From positions 1-32,109 of the forward strand of contig CAISZK010000201.1 in NCBI GenBank assembly GCA_903889915.1: a DNA stretch of 32,109 bases, given 5' to 3'. The DNA is from an uncultured Bacteroidota bacterium. GTDB lineage: Bacteria; Bacteroidota; Bacteroidia; Bacteroidales; CG2-30-32-10. Position 1 is the stretch's first letter; every line of letters starts with the position of its first letter. Both the position numbers and the translations under genes were made by a program. This document shows, one piece after another, positions 1 to 7,376 of this stretch. Below the pieces are notes generated by a model. The model had not been told where the DNA came from and searched no databases. It saw only the letters and a list, made by a program, of their open reading frames with translations.

Positions 1-112
1 AGTAAGTCCATTAGAAGTTGGCCTATTATTCTTCAACAATTTTTAATTATCTTTGAAGACAGATGTAGGCTCTAAATATCCAGTTTACACAATCTGCTTT
101 ATACTCTCATTT

Positions 113-180
113 CTCAGGTTCGGGCGCGTTTCGCGTTCGCAAATCAATCAGGAATTTTTATGTCATCACTCCGTGACTTT
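113..180 (+). repeat. Direct repeat copy 1, left of the 21-bp array
   Basis: A ~68-base stretch beginning CTCAGGTTCGGGCGCGTTT and ending in CCGTGACTTT recurs with a few substitutions and a small insertion at 599-672. Shared blocks include AAATCAATCA and GAATTTTTATGTC. The two copies bracket the tandem hairpin array at 262-450. No transposase or coding sequence accompanies them. Confidence 0.75.
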
Positions 181-261
181 GGTTTTCCTTGATTTTTTTT
201 ACTCATCTCTATCCATGAAATAGGGGAAATAAAATTGAAGCGGAACATGAATTTTGGGCTA

Positions 262-450
262 CCTCTCAAAAGTTGAGAGGTTCCTCTCAAAAGCTGAGAG
301 GTTCCTCTCAAAAACTGAGAGGTTCCTCTCGAAAACTGAGAGGTTCCTCTCGAAAACTGAGAGGTTCCTCTCGAAAACTGAGAGGTTCCTCTCGAAAACT
401 GAGAGGTTCCTCTCAAAAGCTGAGAGGTACCTCTCGAAAGTTGAGAGGAA
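262..450. repeat. Tandem array of nine 21-bp hairpin units
   Basis: Nine uninterrupted 21-bp units start at 262, 283, 304, 325, 346, 367, 388, 409 and 430. Each unit is CCTCTC, a 7-base middle, GAGAGG and a 2-base linker (usually TT). The arms are invariant in all nine units, while the middle takes four forms (AAAAGTT, AAAAGCT, AAAAACT, GAAAACT) plus GAAAGTT in the last unit. Each unit can fold as a 6-7 bp stem with a 5-7 nt loop. The unit junction GAGAGGTTCCTCTC is also palindromic, so a second register is possible. Because 21 is a multiple of 3, several frames stay open through the array, but the resulting 7-residue peptides have no credible start and I do not call a gene. Confidence 0.9.
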
Positions 451-598
451 GGTCAAAAAACCTAAAATAGCACAAAAGTTAAGCAAATATTGAGGTGTAA
501 AAAATGGTATAACAACAACTTATAAAAACTTTAATAAATAATGACAAATTTCACTTCGTACAAAAGCCCTGTAGAAACGAAGCGAAATAAGGAATAAC

Positions 599-672
599 CT
601 CAGGTTCGGGCGCGTTTCCTTATGCGTTCGTAAATCAATCATGAATTTTTATGTCGTCACATCCGTGACTTT
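599..672 (+). repeat. Direct repeat copy 2, right of the 21-bp array
   Basis: Imperfect copy of 113-180. It differs by an insertion after GCGCGTTTCC and by scattered substitutions. It contains a small perfect hairpin, GTCAC ATCC GTGAC, which is imperfect in copy 1. Downstream, 714-751 contains short repeats of the type TTCGTAA. Confidence 0.75.
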
Positions 673-787
673 TTCCCGAAATTCCAACTTTGGCTTTATG
701 AGTAAACGCCGTTTCGTAATTCGTATATTCGTAAAGAATTCGTAATTCGATGAAATAATCCAGGCAAATCATTTTAAAACTTTATCC

Positions 788-795
788 TATCTTTG
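788..795 (+). promoter_or_regulatory. Candidate -7 promoter box for the barrel protein gene
   Basis: TATCTTTG matches the Bacteroidota primary-sigma -7 consensus TAnnTTTG. I see no good -33 TTG at the usual spacing. Transcription from here would leave a ~35-base leader before the ATG at 837, but only a few bases before the alternative ATG at 810. This favours the 837 start. Confidence 0.45.
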
Positions 796-836
796 CAATA
801 GGAAATAATATGGCCCACAACAAAAACCCCCGAACA

Positions 837-1517
837 ATGAAAAAAATTATCACCCTCACATTCATCTGCCTCTCCTTCTATTCTCCTTTTCTGTTTGCAC
901 AGGACAAAGGGAAATTGCAGTTGGATATTGAAGCGCCCATAAAATTTTCGAATGGCAAAAGCACAATTCAGACCTTTCATTATAAAGGCATAGAAACTTT
1001 GAATTATCCAAAATTCGCTCTTTATCGCAATCCTGTTTATGGCATAAACCTCAATATTCTTTACGGATTAACGGAATCGTTCAAAATTGGCATAGGCTCG
1101 GGGATGAACGGCGAGTTTTTTGAAAGTTCCCCGGTGTATTCGGCGGAATATTACAACCGGCTGATGATACCCGTTTATGCAAAGGTCATGTATCAAAAAG
1201 TATTGAGCGAAAGAATGGTTTTTGTCACCTGTTTGAATGCCGGCTATCAATATTTCGACAACAGGATCGCCAACGATTCAAATGGTTTCTTTTTTCGGGA
1301 CAAAGGAGGGTTCCTTGGCGGACTTGACCTGGGGGCAGGCTACCGCACTTCAAAATTCTTATTTTCCGTAAAACTCGGCTACGAACTCAATATTTTCAGT
1401 CATACTTATCGCCTTGACTATGGCTCCCACCCTGCCGGGATAACAAAGGAGAATGTGATTGATTTCAATACTTTTTACCGCCTGATACGACTAACTTTCG
1501 GAGTTAATATTTTCTAA
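837..1517 (+). CDS. Exported outer-membrane beta-barrel-like protein
   Basis: 226 residues from the ATG at 837. The N-terminus MKKIITLTFICLSFYSPF followed by LFAQ is a typical signal peptide with cleavage after the Q or just before it. An in-frame ATG at 810 would add nine polar residues ahead of the signal and is less likely. The mature part has alternating hydrophobic and polar segments with many Tyr, Phe and Gly residues (for example GLDLGAGYRTSKFLFSVKLG) and ends on an aromatic residue (VNIF), as in small outer-membrane barrels of the OmpW/PorT-like fold. I do not recognise a specific family. It stands alone between two repeat-rich spacers. Outer-membrane location is inferred from composition only. 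Confidence 0.65.
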   Translation: MKKIITLTFICLSFYSPFLFAQDKGKLQLDIEAPIKFSNGKSTIQTFHYKGIETLNYPKFALYRNPVYGINLNILYGLTESFKIGIGSGMNGEFFESSPVYSAEYYNRLMIPVYAKVMYQKVLSERMVFVTCLNAGYQYFDNRIANDSNGFFFRDKGGFLGGLDLGAGYRTSKFLFSVKLGYELNIFSHTYRLDYGSHPAGITKENVIDFNTFYRLIRLTFGVNIF

Positions 1518-1573
1518 AGACATCAGAGGAAATTCGAAAGTTTACCACTAAGGACACTAAGAACACGAAGAAA

Positions 1574-1593
1574 CACTAAGAAATTACTTAGTG
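1574..1593. repeat. Small perfect hairpin CACTAAG/CTTAGTG
   Basis: A 7-bp stem with loop AAATTA, preceded by degenerate repeats of the ACTAAGGACACTAAGAACAC type (about 1546-1580). It lies ~55 bases after the barrel gene stop, but no T-tract follows, so it is a poor candidate for an intrinsic terminator. Confidence 0.5.
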
Positions 1594-1604
1594 ATGTTAC
1601 GCAC

Positions 1605-1770
1605 GACGATAAAATCCCGAAGGGATGATATTATTATAGCAAATAGAATACAAAGAATTCCAAAACCCGGAAGGAGTGAAATTATATGATGTTACCCCTT
1701 CAGGCAATGTCATGTTTTATGCGGTTTTTAATGGCAATTATAATAATTTCTCCGGACGCTAATAATTCCT
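1605..1770. repeat. Interspersed palindrome-bearing repeat (REP-like), probable
   Basis: This non-coding stretch holds a series of short G/C palindromes in AT-rich DNA: ATCCCGAAGGGAT at 1614-1626, then ACCCGGAAGGAGT, CCCCTTCAGG and TCTCCGGA. The same style, with ATCCCAGAGGGAT and CTCCTCCGGAG, occurs at 25845-25957. I recall sequences of this kind as interspersed repeats in Bacteroidota genomes, but I could not search for them here. No gene is visible. Confidence 0.45.
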
Positions 1771-1780
1771 AAAAGGAAAA

Positions 1781-1944
1781 GAAAAAACCTTATTTCTCTT
1801 GTTCTTTAACCTTAATAGAAAAAAACATTCTCACAAATCCAACCTTATAACCTTATTTTCCTTGCAATAAGGTTATAAGGTTAAGGTGACTGCGTGTGTC
1901 ATCTTTTCTATTAAGGTTGAAAAAATAAAAAATAAGGTTTTTTC
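1781..1944. repeat. Nested triple inverted repeat, 164 bp
   Basis: Three perfect inverted repeats sit inside one another: outer 1781-1795 with 1930-1944 (15 bp, GAAAAAACCTTATTT), middle 1808-1822 with 1904-1918 (15 bp, AACCTTAATAGAAAA), and inner 1841-1857 with 1866-1882 (17 bp, AACCTTATAACCTTATT) around the 8-base loop TTCCTTGC. Internal loops of 12/11 and 18/21 bases separate the stems. All arms contain the core CCTTA. There is no ORF of note. The element could be a structured RNA, a cruciform-prone element or a small non-autonomous repeat. Confidence 0.85.
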
Positions 1945-2013
1945 GAAATTAATTATCCTGATAAAAGCTAAAAACTTAGTGGCTTTCCGTTCTGGTATAA
2001 TTTCGGATATTCA

Positions 2014-2107
2014 AATGGTCAATGGTCAATGGTCAATCATCAATGAGTTGCAATGACTATTGACTTTTGACTAATGACTATTGACTAATGACTAATGACT
2101 AATGACA
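2014..2107. repeat. Heptanucleotide tandem repeat, TGACTAW/AATGGTC type
   Basis: A degenerate 7-bp array: first AATGGTC units, then TGACTAA and TGACTAT units. It ends 3 bases before the stop codon of the minus-strand gene at 2111. The same heptamer in the same orientation is found at 6486-6587, again at the 3' end of a minus-strand gene. Confidence 0.85.
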
Positions 2108-2110
2108 ATT

Positions 2111-2464
2111 TTAGATCTTTTGTTTGAGTGCCGTTTCCCACTCTTCAAAATTCTTCACGATCATGCGGTGGGTTACATTTTGCTTATCGGTAATTTCAAG
2201 AACATTTTTCGAAACACCATGTTTTCCCTGGGCTACAGACTGAATATCTTTATAACCGAGTTCGAAAATGTTGTTCGATTTTTCAACTTTACTTTTCAAT
2301 AATGCTCCGAATAATCCTCCGCCACCAACTCCGGTTTTGTGGGCTTCGAGTTTGATTTTATCAGGTGTCATTATTAAAGAACCCTGTTGCAGGTTGATCT
2401 TTGATTTAAGATAACCTACTGATTCTTTCTTTAGAATCTCTTGTGCTTGATTGTTTGTATCCAT
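2111..2464 (-). CDS. Small PH/GRAM-like domain protein
   Basis: 117 residues with no signal peptide or membrane segment, so probably cytoplasmic. The pattern resembles bacterial PH-like or GRAM domains: a strand around GSLIMTPDKIKLEAHK, a Gly-rich turn (VGGGGLFG), further strands with IFELGYKDIQSVAQGKHG and VLEITDKQNVTHRMIV, and a closing helix (NFEEWETALKQKI). That kind of domain often binds lipids or peptides, but nothing here identifies a ligand. The start codon at 2462-2464 is preceded by a degenerate AT-rich tandem array, and the stop is followed directly by a heptamer array. Family assignment is by pattern only. Confidence 0.6.
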   Translation of the reverse strand: MDTNNQAQEILKKESVGYLKSKINLQQGSLIMTPDKIKLEAHKTGVGGGGLFGALLKSKVEKSNNIFELGYKDIQSVAQGKHGVSKNVLEITDKQNVTHRMIVKNFEEWETALKQKI

Positions 2465-2469
2465 GATTG

Positions 2470-2550
2470 TATATTTCTGATTTATGATTTGAGATTTTTG
2501 ATTTTAAATTTGGAATTTGGATCTTGGAATTTGGAATTTGTATCTTGGAA
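2470..2550. repeat. Degenerate AT-rich tandem repeat, TTGGAATTTG type
   Basis: Short degenerate units (GATTTATGATTTGAGATTTTTG, then TTGGAATTTGG and TCTTGGAATTTG) fill the spacer between the subtilase stop (2556) and the PH-like gene start (2464). The last unit ends about eight bases from the subtilase stop codon. Confidence 0.75.
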
Positions 2551-2555
2551 TTTGA

Positions 2556-4268
2556 TTATTCTACTTTCATTATTTTACGTGTCAATTTCTTGCCATTGGT
2601 GGTAATCCTGAGAATATACACACCTTTTGAGAGTGCAGAAATATTGTCTAATGCAAAATAGTTACAGCCTTCATTCTTGTGTAGTTTTGGCTTTGATAAA
2701 ACTTTTTTACCGGCAATGTCGAAAATATCAATATCCACATATTCAGTGTCGCTTGAATAGAAAATTACATAAAGAATATTGGTGACCGGATTTGGGAAAA
2801 CATTAAATGAATTATCATCAAGATTGAATACCTTGATCCCTGAAAGAATCAGGTTTGCTGCTGCAAAATTAGGGATACCCCAACCCTCGAGGGTGTCGGG
2901 ATGTGTGTATTGGCTTGCACTTTGCTTGATGGCTTCAATTATTTGCATATTGGTCATCGTGGGGAATGCCTGCCACAGGCATGCTGTTGCGCCTGTCAAA
3001 ACAGGTGTTGCAAATGAAGTTCCGTTTCCACCCGAAACCGCACCGTTTGTATGTACCACAACTGTGCCTTCGCCTTCTGTGGCAACTGTAGGTTTTATTC
3101 TTCCATCAGAAGTTGGCCCTATTGAACTGAAATTTGAATAATTACCAATGTCATTCACAGAGCCAGTTGTAAGAATACTGTCAGCATCAGCAGGAGCGCC
3201 TATATTGTGCCATGCAGTGCCACCACCTGAGTTACCGGCAGCATTGCAAACGATCATTCCTTTTTCGGCGGCAATAGTGGCAGCAATGCTTCCCGGGCAA
3301 GTGCGTCCGTTCATATCAGCGTAGGTATGTCCCATCCAGGGTTTATCAAAAGTGGTGTAGCCCAAAGATGAATTGATCACATCCGCGCCAACACTGTCGG
3401 CAAATTCAGCAGCCGAGGCCCAGTTATATTCTTCAATGATATTCTCGCTGTTTGCATCTTCCGAACGAAGCAGCCAGTAATTTGCTTTGGGCGCTGTGCC
3501 AACAATAACACCCGAAGTATTAGCACCCATAATTGATAGCACCTCCATACCGTGCTCCATTTGCGTGAACACATTTCCACCGGGGTTGACAAAATCTTTT
3601 GTTCCGAGTATCTGGTTATTTATCCACAGACTGTCGAATTCATGAATGGTATCGGCATTATTAAAACCGGCATCAATGACTGCGATGGTCATTCCTTGTC
3701 CTGAAAATCCAAGGTTGTGCAGGTAATCCAGATTGATCATCGTTACCTGGTTCGCTGCCAAACCATAATTATAGGTATTGGAATTGATCTTCATTTCATT
3801 TACAGATGCTGGGTTTTCAAGTAAATTACCGGCTTTTGATGTCAGGTTCACTTCATACGTCATCTTCTTTTCGGGGATATTGTTTTTATAGCCTTCAGGC
3901 ATCATCCTTGTAACACTGTCCACACTTAATACGAAAGGAAAAGACCTGATCTTTGCATAGGCTATGGAATCGGTGGTGTAAATAGTAACACTGTTGAACC
4001 ATTTTGAAATGCACAGCAAAGTAACGCCGGTGCTCACCACACTGTCAATATAGGCAGGGTTTACCGGAAGGTCATTATTTTTTATTGTTATGCCCTGGTT
4101 GTTTCGCCTTGCAATTGCTTTGGCAGAAAGAAATGCCGAAGGGTTACTGATAGAATATGGTGAGTTGTGCCTGTCAGTGAATTTTACGAGATATTTATGA
4201 GGAGCCAACTGTGCGCTTGCCTGCAAACCGAAAATCACAACAAAAATTACGAGAATACTATGCTTCAT
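2556..4268 (-). CDS. Subtilisin-like serine protease (S8) with T9SS sorting domain
   Basis: 570 residues. A signal peptide covers about residues 1-20 (ending ASAQ). The catalytic triad is visible: Asp199 in AVIDAGFNNAD, His239 in MEHGMEVLSIMG and Ser418 in GTSFATPVLTGA; the oxyanion Asn is probably in CNAAGNSGGG. Residues ~20-180 precede the catalytic domain and may act as a propeptide. The C-terminal ~80 residues match the type A T9SS sorting domain: FNVFPNPVTN, then GKKVLSKPKL, GVYILRITTNGKK and a basic tail. The protein is therefore expected to cross the outer membrane through T9SS and be released or anchored. Its substrate is unknown. The Asp motif reads DAG rather than the usual D-S/T-G, an accepted variant in this family. 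No promoter box is obvious upstream. Confidence 0.93.
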   Translation of the reverse strand: MKHSILVIFVVIFGLQASAQLAPHKYLVKFTDRHNSPYSISNPSAFLSAKAIARRNNQGITIKNNDLPVNPAYIDSVVSTGVTLLCISKWFNSVTIYTTDSIAYAKIRSFPFVLSVDSVTRMMPEGYKNNIPEKKMTYEVNLTSKAGNLLENPASVNEMKINSNTYNYGLAANQVTMINLDYLHNLGFSGQGMTIAVIDAGFNNADTIHEFDSLWINNQILGTKDFVNPGGNVFTQMEHGMEVLSIMGANTSGVIVGTAPKANYWLLRSEDANSENIIEEYNWASAAEFADSVGADVINSSLGYTTFDKPWMGHTYADMNGRTCPGSIAATIAAEKGMIVCNAAGNSGGGTAWHNIGAPADADSILTTGSVNDIGNYSNFSSIGPTSDGRIKPTVATEGEGTVVVHTNGAVSGGNGTSFATPVLTGATACLWQAFPTMTNMQIIEAIKQSASQYTHPDTLEGWGIPNFAAANLILSGIKVFNLDDNSFNVFPNPVTNILYVIFYSSDTEYVDIDIFDIAGKKVLSKPKLHKNEGCNYFALDNISALSKGVYILRITTNGKKLTRKIMKVE

Positions 4269-4289
4269 TATTATTAATTTTATTTTTAA

Positions 4290-4335
4290 AAGTCCTGTAT
4301 CTTCAACCCTTCAAACCTTCAGCCTTCACCTTTCA
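4290..4335. repeat. Degenerate CCTTCAA tandem repeat overlapping a stop codon
   Basis: Units such as CCTTCAA, CCTTCAG and CCTTCAC run through the spacer upstream of the subtilase. The last unit supplies the TGA stop (4333-4335, minus strand) of the lipoprotein gene. Confidence 0.65.
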
Positions 4336-5019
4336 ATTTCCGTAAGCAACTATTTTCATTGTATAGTCAACGCCACCGACAATAGAATCATTGTAGGGAG
4401 GCAGCAGAGTAACATCCTTGTATCGTTTGTAAATAAGTCCGACATGATTGGCAAAGATCTCCACCTGATTTTTTGCATTGAGAAGGTTTGTGGTATCAAT
4501 ATCCTGAATAACAGTCACGGTTGAATCGAAAGTATTACCATTAACGGTGTAAGGCTGAAAAATATTTGAGTATTTATAGTTCTGCGCATTCAGCGTGTTA
4601 AAGGCATTGCCATTCCAGGTAGAGCCTTTGGCAATAGGGAATATCATCTTTACAAAGCGAACATTTTCTTCAACTTTTTCGGCAGTTGATTGCGTAAGGT
4701 TAGAAGCCCATACATCTTTTAAATAAAAAGGAACGGTATCGTATTGTTTGTAGCGTTCGAGCCTTTGCGTTGGTCTGTTTGAATTATCCAGAAAGGTTGA
4801 CTCAAAGTATTCTTTTATCTGAAAATGTGATTTGGTGACCGTGCCATGAAACTGATCGTAGTAGGTTGAATCAACATCATACAAAACCCAGTGACCAACA
4901 TTTGAGGGATAATAACTATAGCCAAGATCAACAGGTTTGACCTCTGTTTTTTTGCAGGAAAATAAACCCAGCGTGAGTAAACCTACAATTGCATAATACA
5001 GTAAAACTTTTGATTTCAT
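4333..5019 (-). CDS. Hypothetical exported lipoprotein
   Basis: 228 residues from the ATG at 5017-5019. The N-terminus is a lipoprotein signal with lipobox LGLFSC (Cys22) followed by KKTEVKP. An in-frame ATG at 5046 would add nine residues (MKKDINFVV) before it. The shorter start gives a normal signal length, and a -7-like box TAACTTTG (5025-5032, minus strand) lies between the two. The mature part contains GHWVLYDVDSTYYDQ and several Thr/Tyr/Asp-rich strands, a composition common in Bacteroidota surface lipoproteins. No known enzymatic motif is seen, and I do not recognise the family. Anchoring in the inner leaflet of the outer membrane is inferred. Confidence 0.75.
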   Translation of the reverse strand: MKSKVLLYYAIVGLLTLGLFSCKKTEVKPVDLGYSYYPSNVGHWVLYDVDSTYYDQFHGTVTKSHFQIKEYFESTFLDNSNRPTQRLERYKQYDTVPFYLKDVWASNLTQSTAEKVEENVRFVKMIFPIAKGSTWNGNAFNTLNAQNYKYSNIFQPYTVNGNTFDSTVTVIQDIDTTNLLNAKNQVEIFANHVGLIYKRYKDVTLLPPYNDSIVGGVDYTMKIVAYGN

Positions 5020-5102
5020 CACCACAAAGTTAATATCTTTTTTCATTTGTTGACTTAAAAATTAAAACAGAAACTACATTTTAACTTTTCAAACAACCCC
5101 CG

Positions 5103-5140
5103 CAACATCCAACATCCAACATCCAACAACCCACATCTAA
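5103..5140. repeat. Heptanucleotide tandem repeat AACATCC, 3' of mnmA
   Basis: Three and a half AACATCC units followed by degenerate ones (ACCCACATCTAACAT), ending 4 bases from the mnmA stop (5145). It is the reverse complement of the GATGTTG/GATGTTA array on the other side of mnmA (6243-6391), so mnmA sits between inverted copies of one repeat. Confidence 0.8.
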
Positions 5141-5144
5141 CATG

Positions 5145-6233
5145 TCACACCATGATCACCCCACCCCCAACCACATCATCATTTTCATAAAACACCGCCG
5201 ACTGTCCGGGTGTGATTGCATTTACAGATGAACTGAAAACAACAGTGGCAACATCATCTTTTATTGAAAGTGTGCTTTTCGTTCCTTTGTCTTTATATCT
5301 GATCTTCGTTACCACCTCAATGTCTTCAGGAGGCCGGGCATATTTGATCAGGTTCAATTTCCCAACCCTCATTGTGCTCTTTTGAAGATCTTCTTTTTTC
5401 CCTAAAACAATCACATTGGTTTCAGGATTTATACTGACGACATACATGGGTGTCCCGGTTGCAATGACAAGCCCTTTGCGCTGTCCAATAGTGTAGAATG
5501 GATAGCCTTTGTGTTTCCCGAGGATTTTACCATCGGTCGAAACAAAATTACCGCCATCAACTTTTGCAGCCAGCCCGTCAACCTTGTTATTTAAAAAAGA
5601 CCTGTAATCATCATCCGGAATAAAACAGATCTCATAGCTTTCCCTTTTCTGCACAAGATTATCGAAACCTGCCAGAGCAGCCATTTTTCTTATTTCAGAT
5701 TTTTCTAAAGGACCAAGCGGGAACACAGTCCTTTTAAGAAATTCCTGCGTAAGCCCCCACAGCACGTATGATTGATCTTTTGTCTCATCAAGACCTTTGG
5801 ATAAAACAAATCTATCATTTTCATTTTTCACCTTTGCATAATGCCCGGTGGATATAAATTCACAATCGAGCTTATCGGCCTTCTCAAGTAACAAGCCCCA
5901 TTTGATAAAAGTGTTGCAGCGTACGCAAGGATTGGGAGTGGCGCCGGCAAGATATTCTTCAATAAAGTCATCAACGATCATCTTGTTGAATTCCTCACGC
6001 ACATCAAGCACATAATGGCGGAAACCCATACGGGCTGCTACTTTGCGTGCATCATTGATCGAATCAATACTGCAACAACCCGTTTCTTTTTTCGAAGAGC
6101 AGGAAGATGCATAATCCCATGTTTTCAGTGTAAATCCAATGACTTCATAGCCCTGTTCATGCAACAACAACGCAGCAATGGAACTGTCAATTCCACCACT
6201 CATTGCCATAAGTACTCTGCCTTTGTGGGACAT
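5145..6233 (-). CDS. mnmA: tRNA-specific 2-thiouridylase MnmA
   Basis: 362 residues, the usual length. MnmA activates U34 of tRNA-Lys/Glu/Gln with ATP and inserts sulfur to give 2-thiouridine. Visible signs are the PP-loop AMSGGIDSS (residues 10-18), the acceptor Cys106 in NPCVRCNTFIKWG, STGHYAK (128-134), and the second catalytic Cys203 in YEICFIPDDDY. GQRKGL and a C-terminal beta-barrel with TPGQSAVFY follow. The segment SCSSKKETGCCSIDS (44-58), with two adjacent Cys, is an insertion I associate with Bacteroidota MnmA paralogues. The gene is flanked by inverted heptamer arrays, and no other tRNA-thiolation gene is near. Confidence 0.96.
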   Translation of the reverse strand: MSHKGRVLMAMSGGIDSSIAALLLHEQGYEVIGFTLKTWDYASSCSSKKETGCCSIDSINDARKVAARMGFRHYVLDVREEFNKMIVDDFIEEYLAGATPNPCVRCNTFIKWGLLLEKADKLDCEFISTGHYAKVKNENDRFVLSKGLDETKDQSYVLWGLTQEFLKRTVFPLGPLEKSEIRKMAALAGFDNLVQKRESYEICFIPDDDYRSFLNNKVDGLAAKVDGGNFVSTDGKILGKHKGYPFYTIGQRKGLVIATGTPMYVVSINPETNVIVLGKKEDLQKSTMRVGKLNLIKYARPPEDIEVVTKIRYKDKGTKSTLSIKDDVATVVFSSSVNAITPGQSAVFYENDDVVGGGVIMV

Positions 6234-6242
6234 GGTTTATTG

Positions 6243-6391
6243 AGATGTTAGATGTTAGATATTAGATGTTAGATGTTGGATGTTAGATGTTAGATGTTAG
6301 ATGTTAGATGTTAGATGTTAGATGTTAGATGTTAGATATTGGATATTGGATATTGGATGTTGGATGTTGGATGTTGGATGTTAGATATTGG
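6243..6391. repeat. Heptanucleotide tandem repeat GATGTTA/GATGTTG/GATATTG, ~21 copies
   Basis: About 149 bases of 7-bp units with three common variants (TTAGATG, TTGGATG, TTGGATA) grouped in blocks. It begins 10 bases upstream of the mnmA start codon and so occupies the place where the mnmA promoter and leader would be. No TAnnTTTG box is visible in it. Confidence 0.92.
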
Positions 6392-6407
6392 AAAAGTGTT
6401 CAAGGTT

Positions 6408-6470
6408 GCTGCATTTTACATTTTAAATTCAACATTTTACATTTTACATTTTTACCATTAAAATTTCAAA
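6408..6470. repeat. Degenerate ATTTTAC heptamer repeat
   Basis: Units of ATTTTAC/CATTTTA, broken by TTTAAATTCAAC. A similar block occurs at 18755-18787 downstream of the SRP RNA gene. Confidence 0.7.
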
Positions 6471-6485
6471 TGTCCATTCATTTAC

Positions 6486-6587
6486 AATGACCATTGACTA
6501 TTGACTATTGACTATTGACTATTGACCAATGACCATTGACTAATGACTATTGACTAATGACTATTGACCAATGACTATTGACCATTA
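6486..6587. repeat. Heptanucleotide tandem repeat TGACTAT/TGACTAA/TGACCAT, overlapping a stop codon
   Basis: About 14 units of 7 bp on the plus strand, same heptamer and orientation as 2014-2107. The rightmost units overlap the TAG stop (6575-6577, minus strand) and the last codons (Asn-Gly-Gln) of the MORN-like gene, so the array forms the end of that reading frame. Confidence 0.9.
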
Positions 6588-7342
6588 TCTATATTGTCTG
6601 TTTTTTCTACTTTTTCAGTTTTATCCTTTTTATCAGGTATCAGAATTTCTGTTTTTTTGAGAATTCCTTTGTCATAAGTTTCTTTCTTTTTAGCCAAACC
6701 CTCTTCAGTGAAATGCATCCAAACTCCATCTTTCAGTCCGGCTTTATACAGTCCCGACATCAGAACTTTTCCTGAAGGAAAATAGAATTTGAACAGTCCT
6801 TCTCTTTTATCGTTGATGATCTTACATTCCGACTTGAGACTACCATCACTATAATACATTTTCCACAGACCATTGCGAACACCATTTACCCAATAGACTT
6901 CTTCATTGAGAACACCATTGCTATAGAAAAATTTCCAGTCACCATTTTTGAGACAGTTTTTGTAATGCTCTTCAGCGTTTACCGTGTCATTTTCCGTATA
7001 GTATTTCCAAACGCTGTCCTTTTTCTGATTGGTAAAAAAACCATCAGCTTCTTTCTTTCCGCTGGGATAATACATAATTGTAGAGCAAAATTTCCCACCG
7101 GTTGCAAACTTTGAAACAGCTTTTAGTTTCCCGTTATTATAATAATATTTAAACTCCCCTGTAGGCATATCATCCTTAAACCTTCCTTCATATTTGAGGG
7201 TGTCATGAGAGTACTTCTTCCAATATCCTTGTTTTTTGCCTTTGACATCGGTCTTGTTAAGCGTATCGCTTTTTGTAACCTGGGCAAAAGATACTGTGGC
7301 AATGAGTATAGCGATCAGAAATATCAAAATGTGTTTTTTCAT
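6575..7342 (-). CDS. Exported MORN-repeat (YwqK-like) protein
   Basis: 255 residues. A signal peptide is evident (MKKHILIFLIAILIATVSFA, cleavage near AQ). The rest is a run of MORN-variant repeats of the antitoxin YwqK type, about 22-24 residues each: GRFKDDMPTGEFKYYYNNGKL, KKDSVWKYYTENDTV, KNGDWKFFYSNGVLNEE, RNGLWKMYYSDGSLKSE, REGLFKFYFPSGKVLMSG and LKDGVWMHFTEEGLAKK. Such proteins are common exported or periplasmic proteins of Bacteroidota; their function is not established. The C-terminus is Lys/Asp-rich (DKKDKTEKVEKTDNIDN) and its last codons and stop come from a tandem DNA repeat. It starts 34 bases after the gmhB-like stop and could be read through from that operon. Confidence 0.85.
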   Translation of the reverse strand: MKKHILIFLIAILIATVSFAQVTKSDTLNKTDVKGKKQGYWKKYSHDTLKYEGRFKDDMPTGEFKYYYNNGKLKAVSKFATGGKFCSTIMYYPSGKKEADGFFTNQKKDSVWKYYTENDTVNAEEHYKNCLKNGDWKFFYSNGVLNEEVYWVNGVRNGLWKMYYSDGSLKSECKIINDKREGLFKFYFPSGKVLMSGLYKAGLKDGVWMHFTEEGLAKKKETYDKGILKKTEILIPDKKDKTEKVEKTDNIDNGQ

Positions 7343-7376
7343 ACCTTGAAAATATTTTCCAGTTAACGAATAAAAG

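Noticed and set aside
262-450. CRISPR array
   Set aside because: There are no unique spacers; units are contiguous 21-mers. No cas genes are in the window. The same reasoning applies to 31147-31462.
144-493. Overlapping open frames on both strands encoding 7-residue repeats (FLSKTER and RGSSRKL types)
   Set aside because: They are a consequence of a 21-bp tandem repeat without stops. Several frames are open at once, the starts are weak or non-ATG, and there is no promoter box or signal.
1574-1593. Terminator of the barrel protein gene
   Set aside because: The 7-bp hairpin is not followed by a T-run; I keep it only as a repeat.
1605-1770. Insertion sequence remnant
   Set aside because: There are no transposase-like codons or terminal repeats with target duplication, only short palindromes; an interspersed repeat fits better.
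2779-3141. Plus-strand 120-residue frame inside the subtilase gene
   Set aside because: It is antisense to the catalytic and sorting domains of a clearly real protein.
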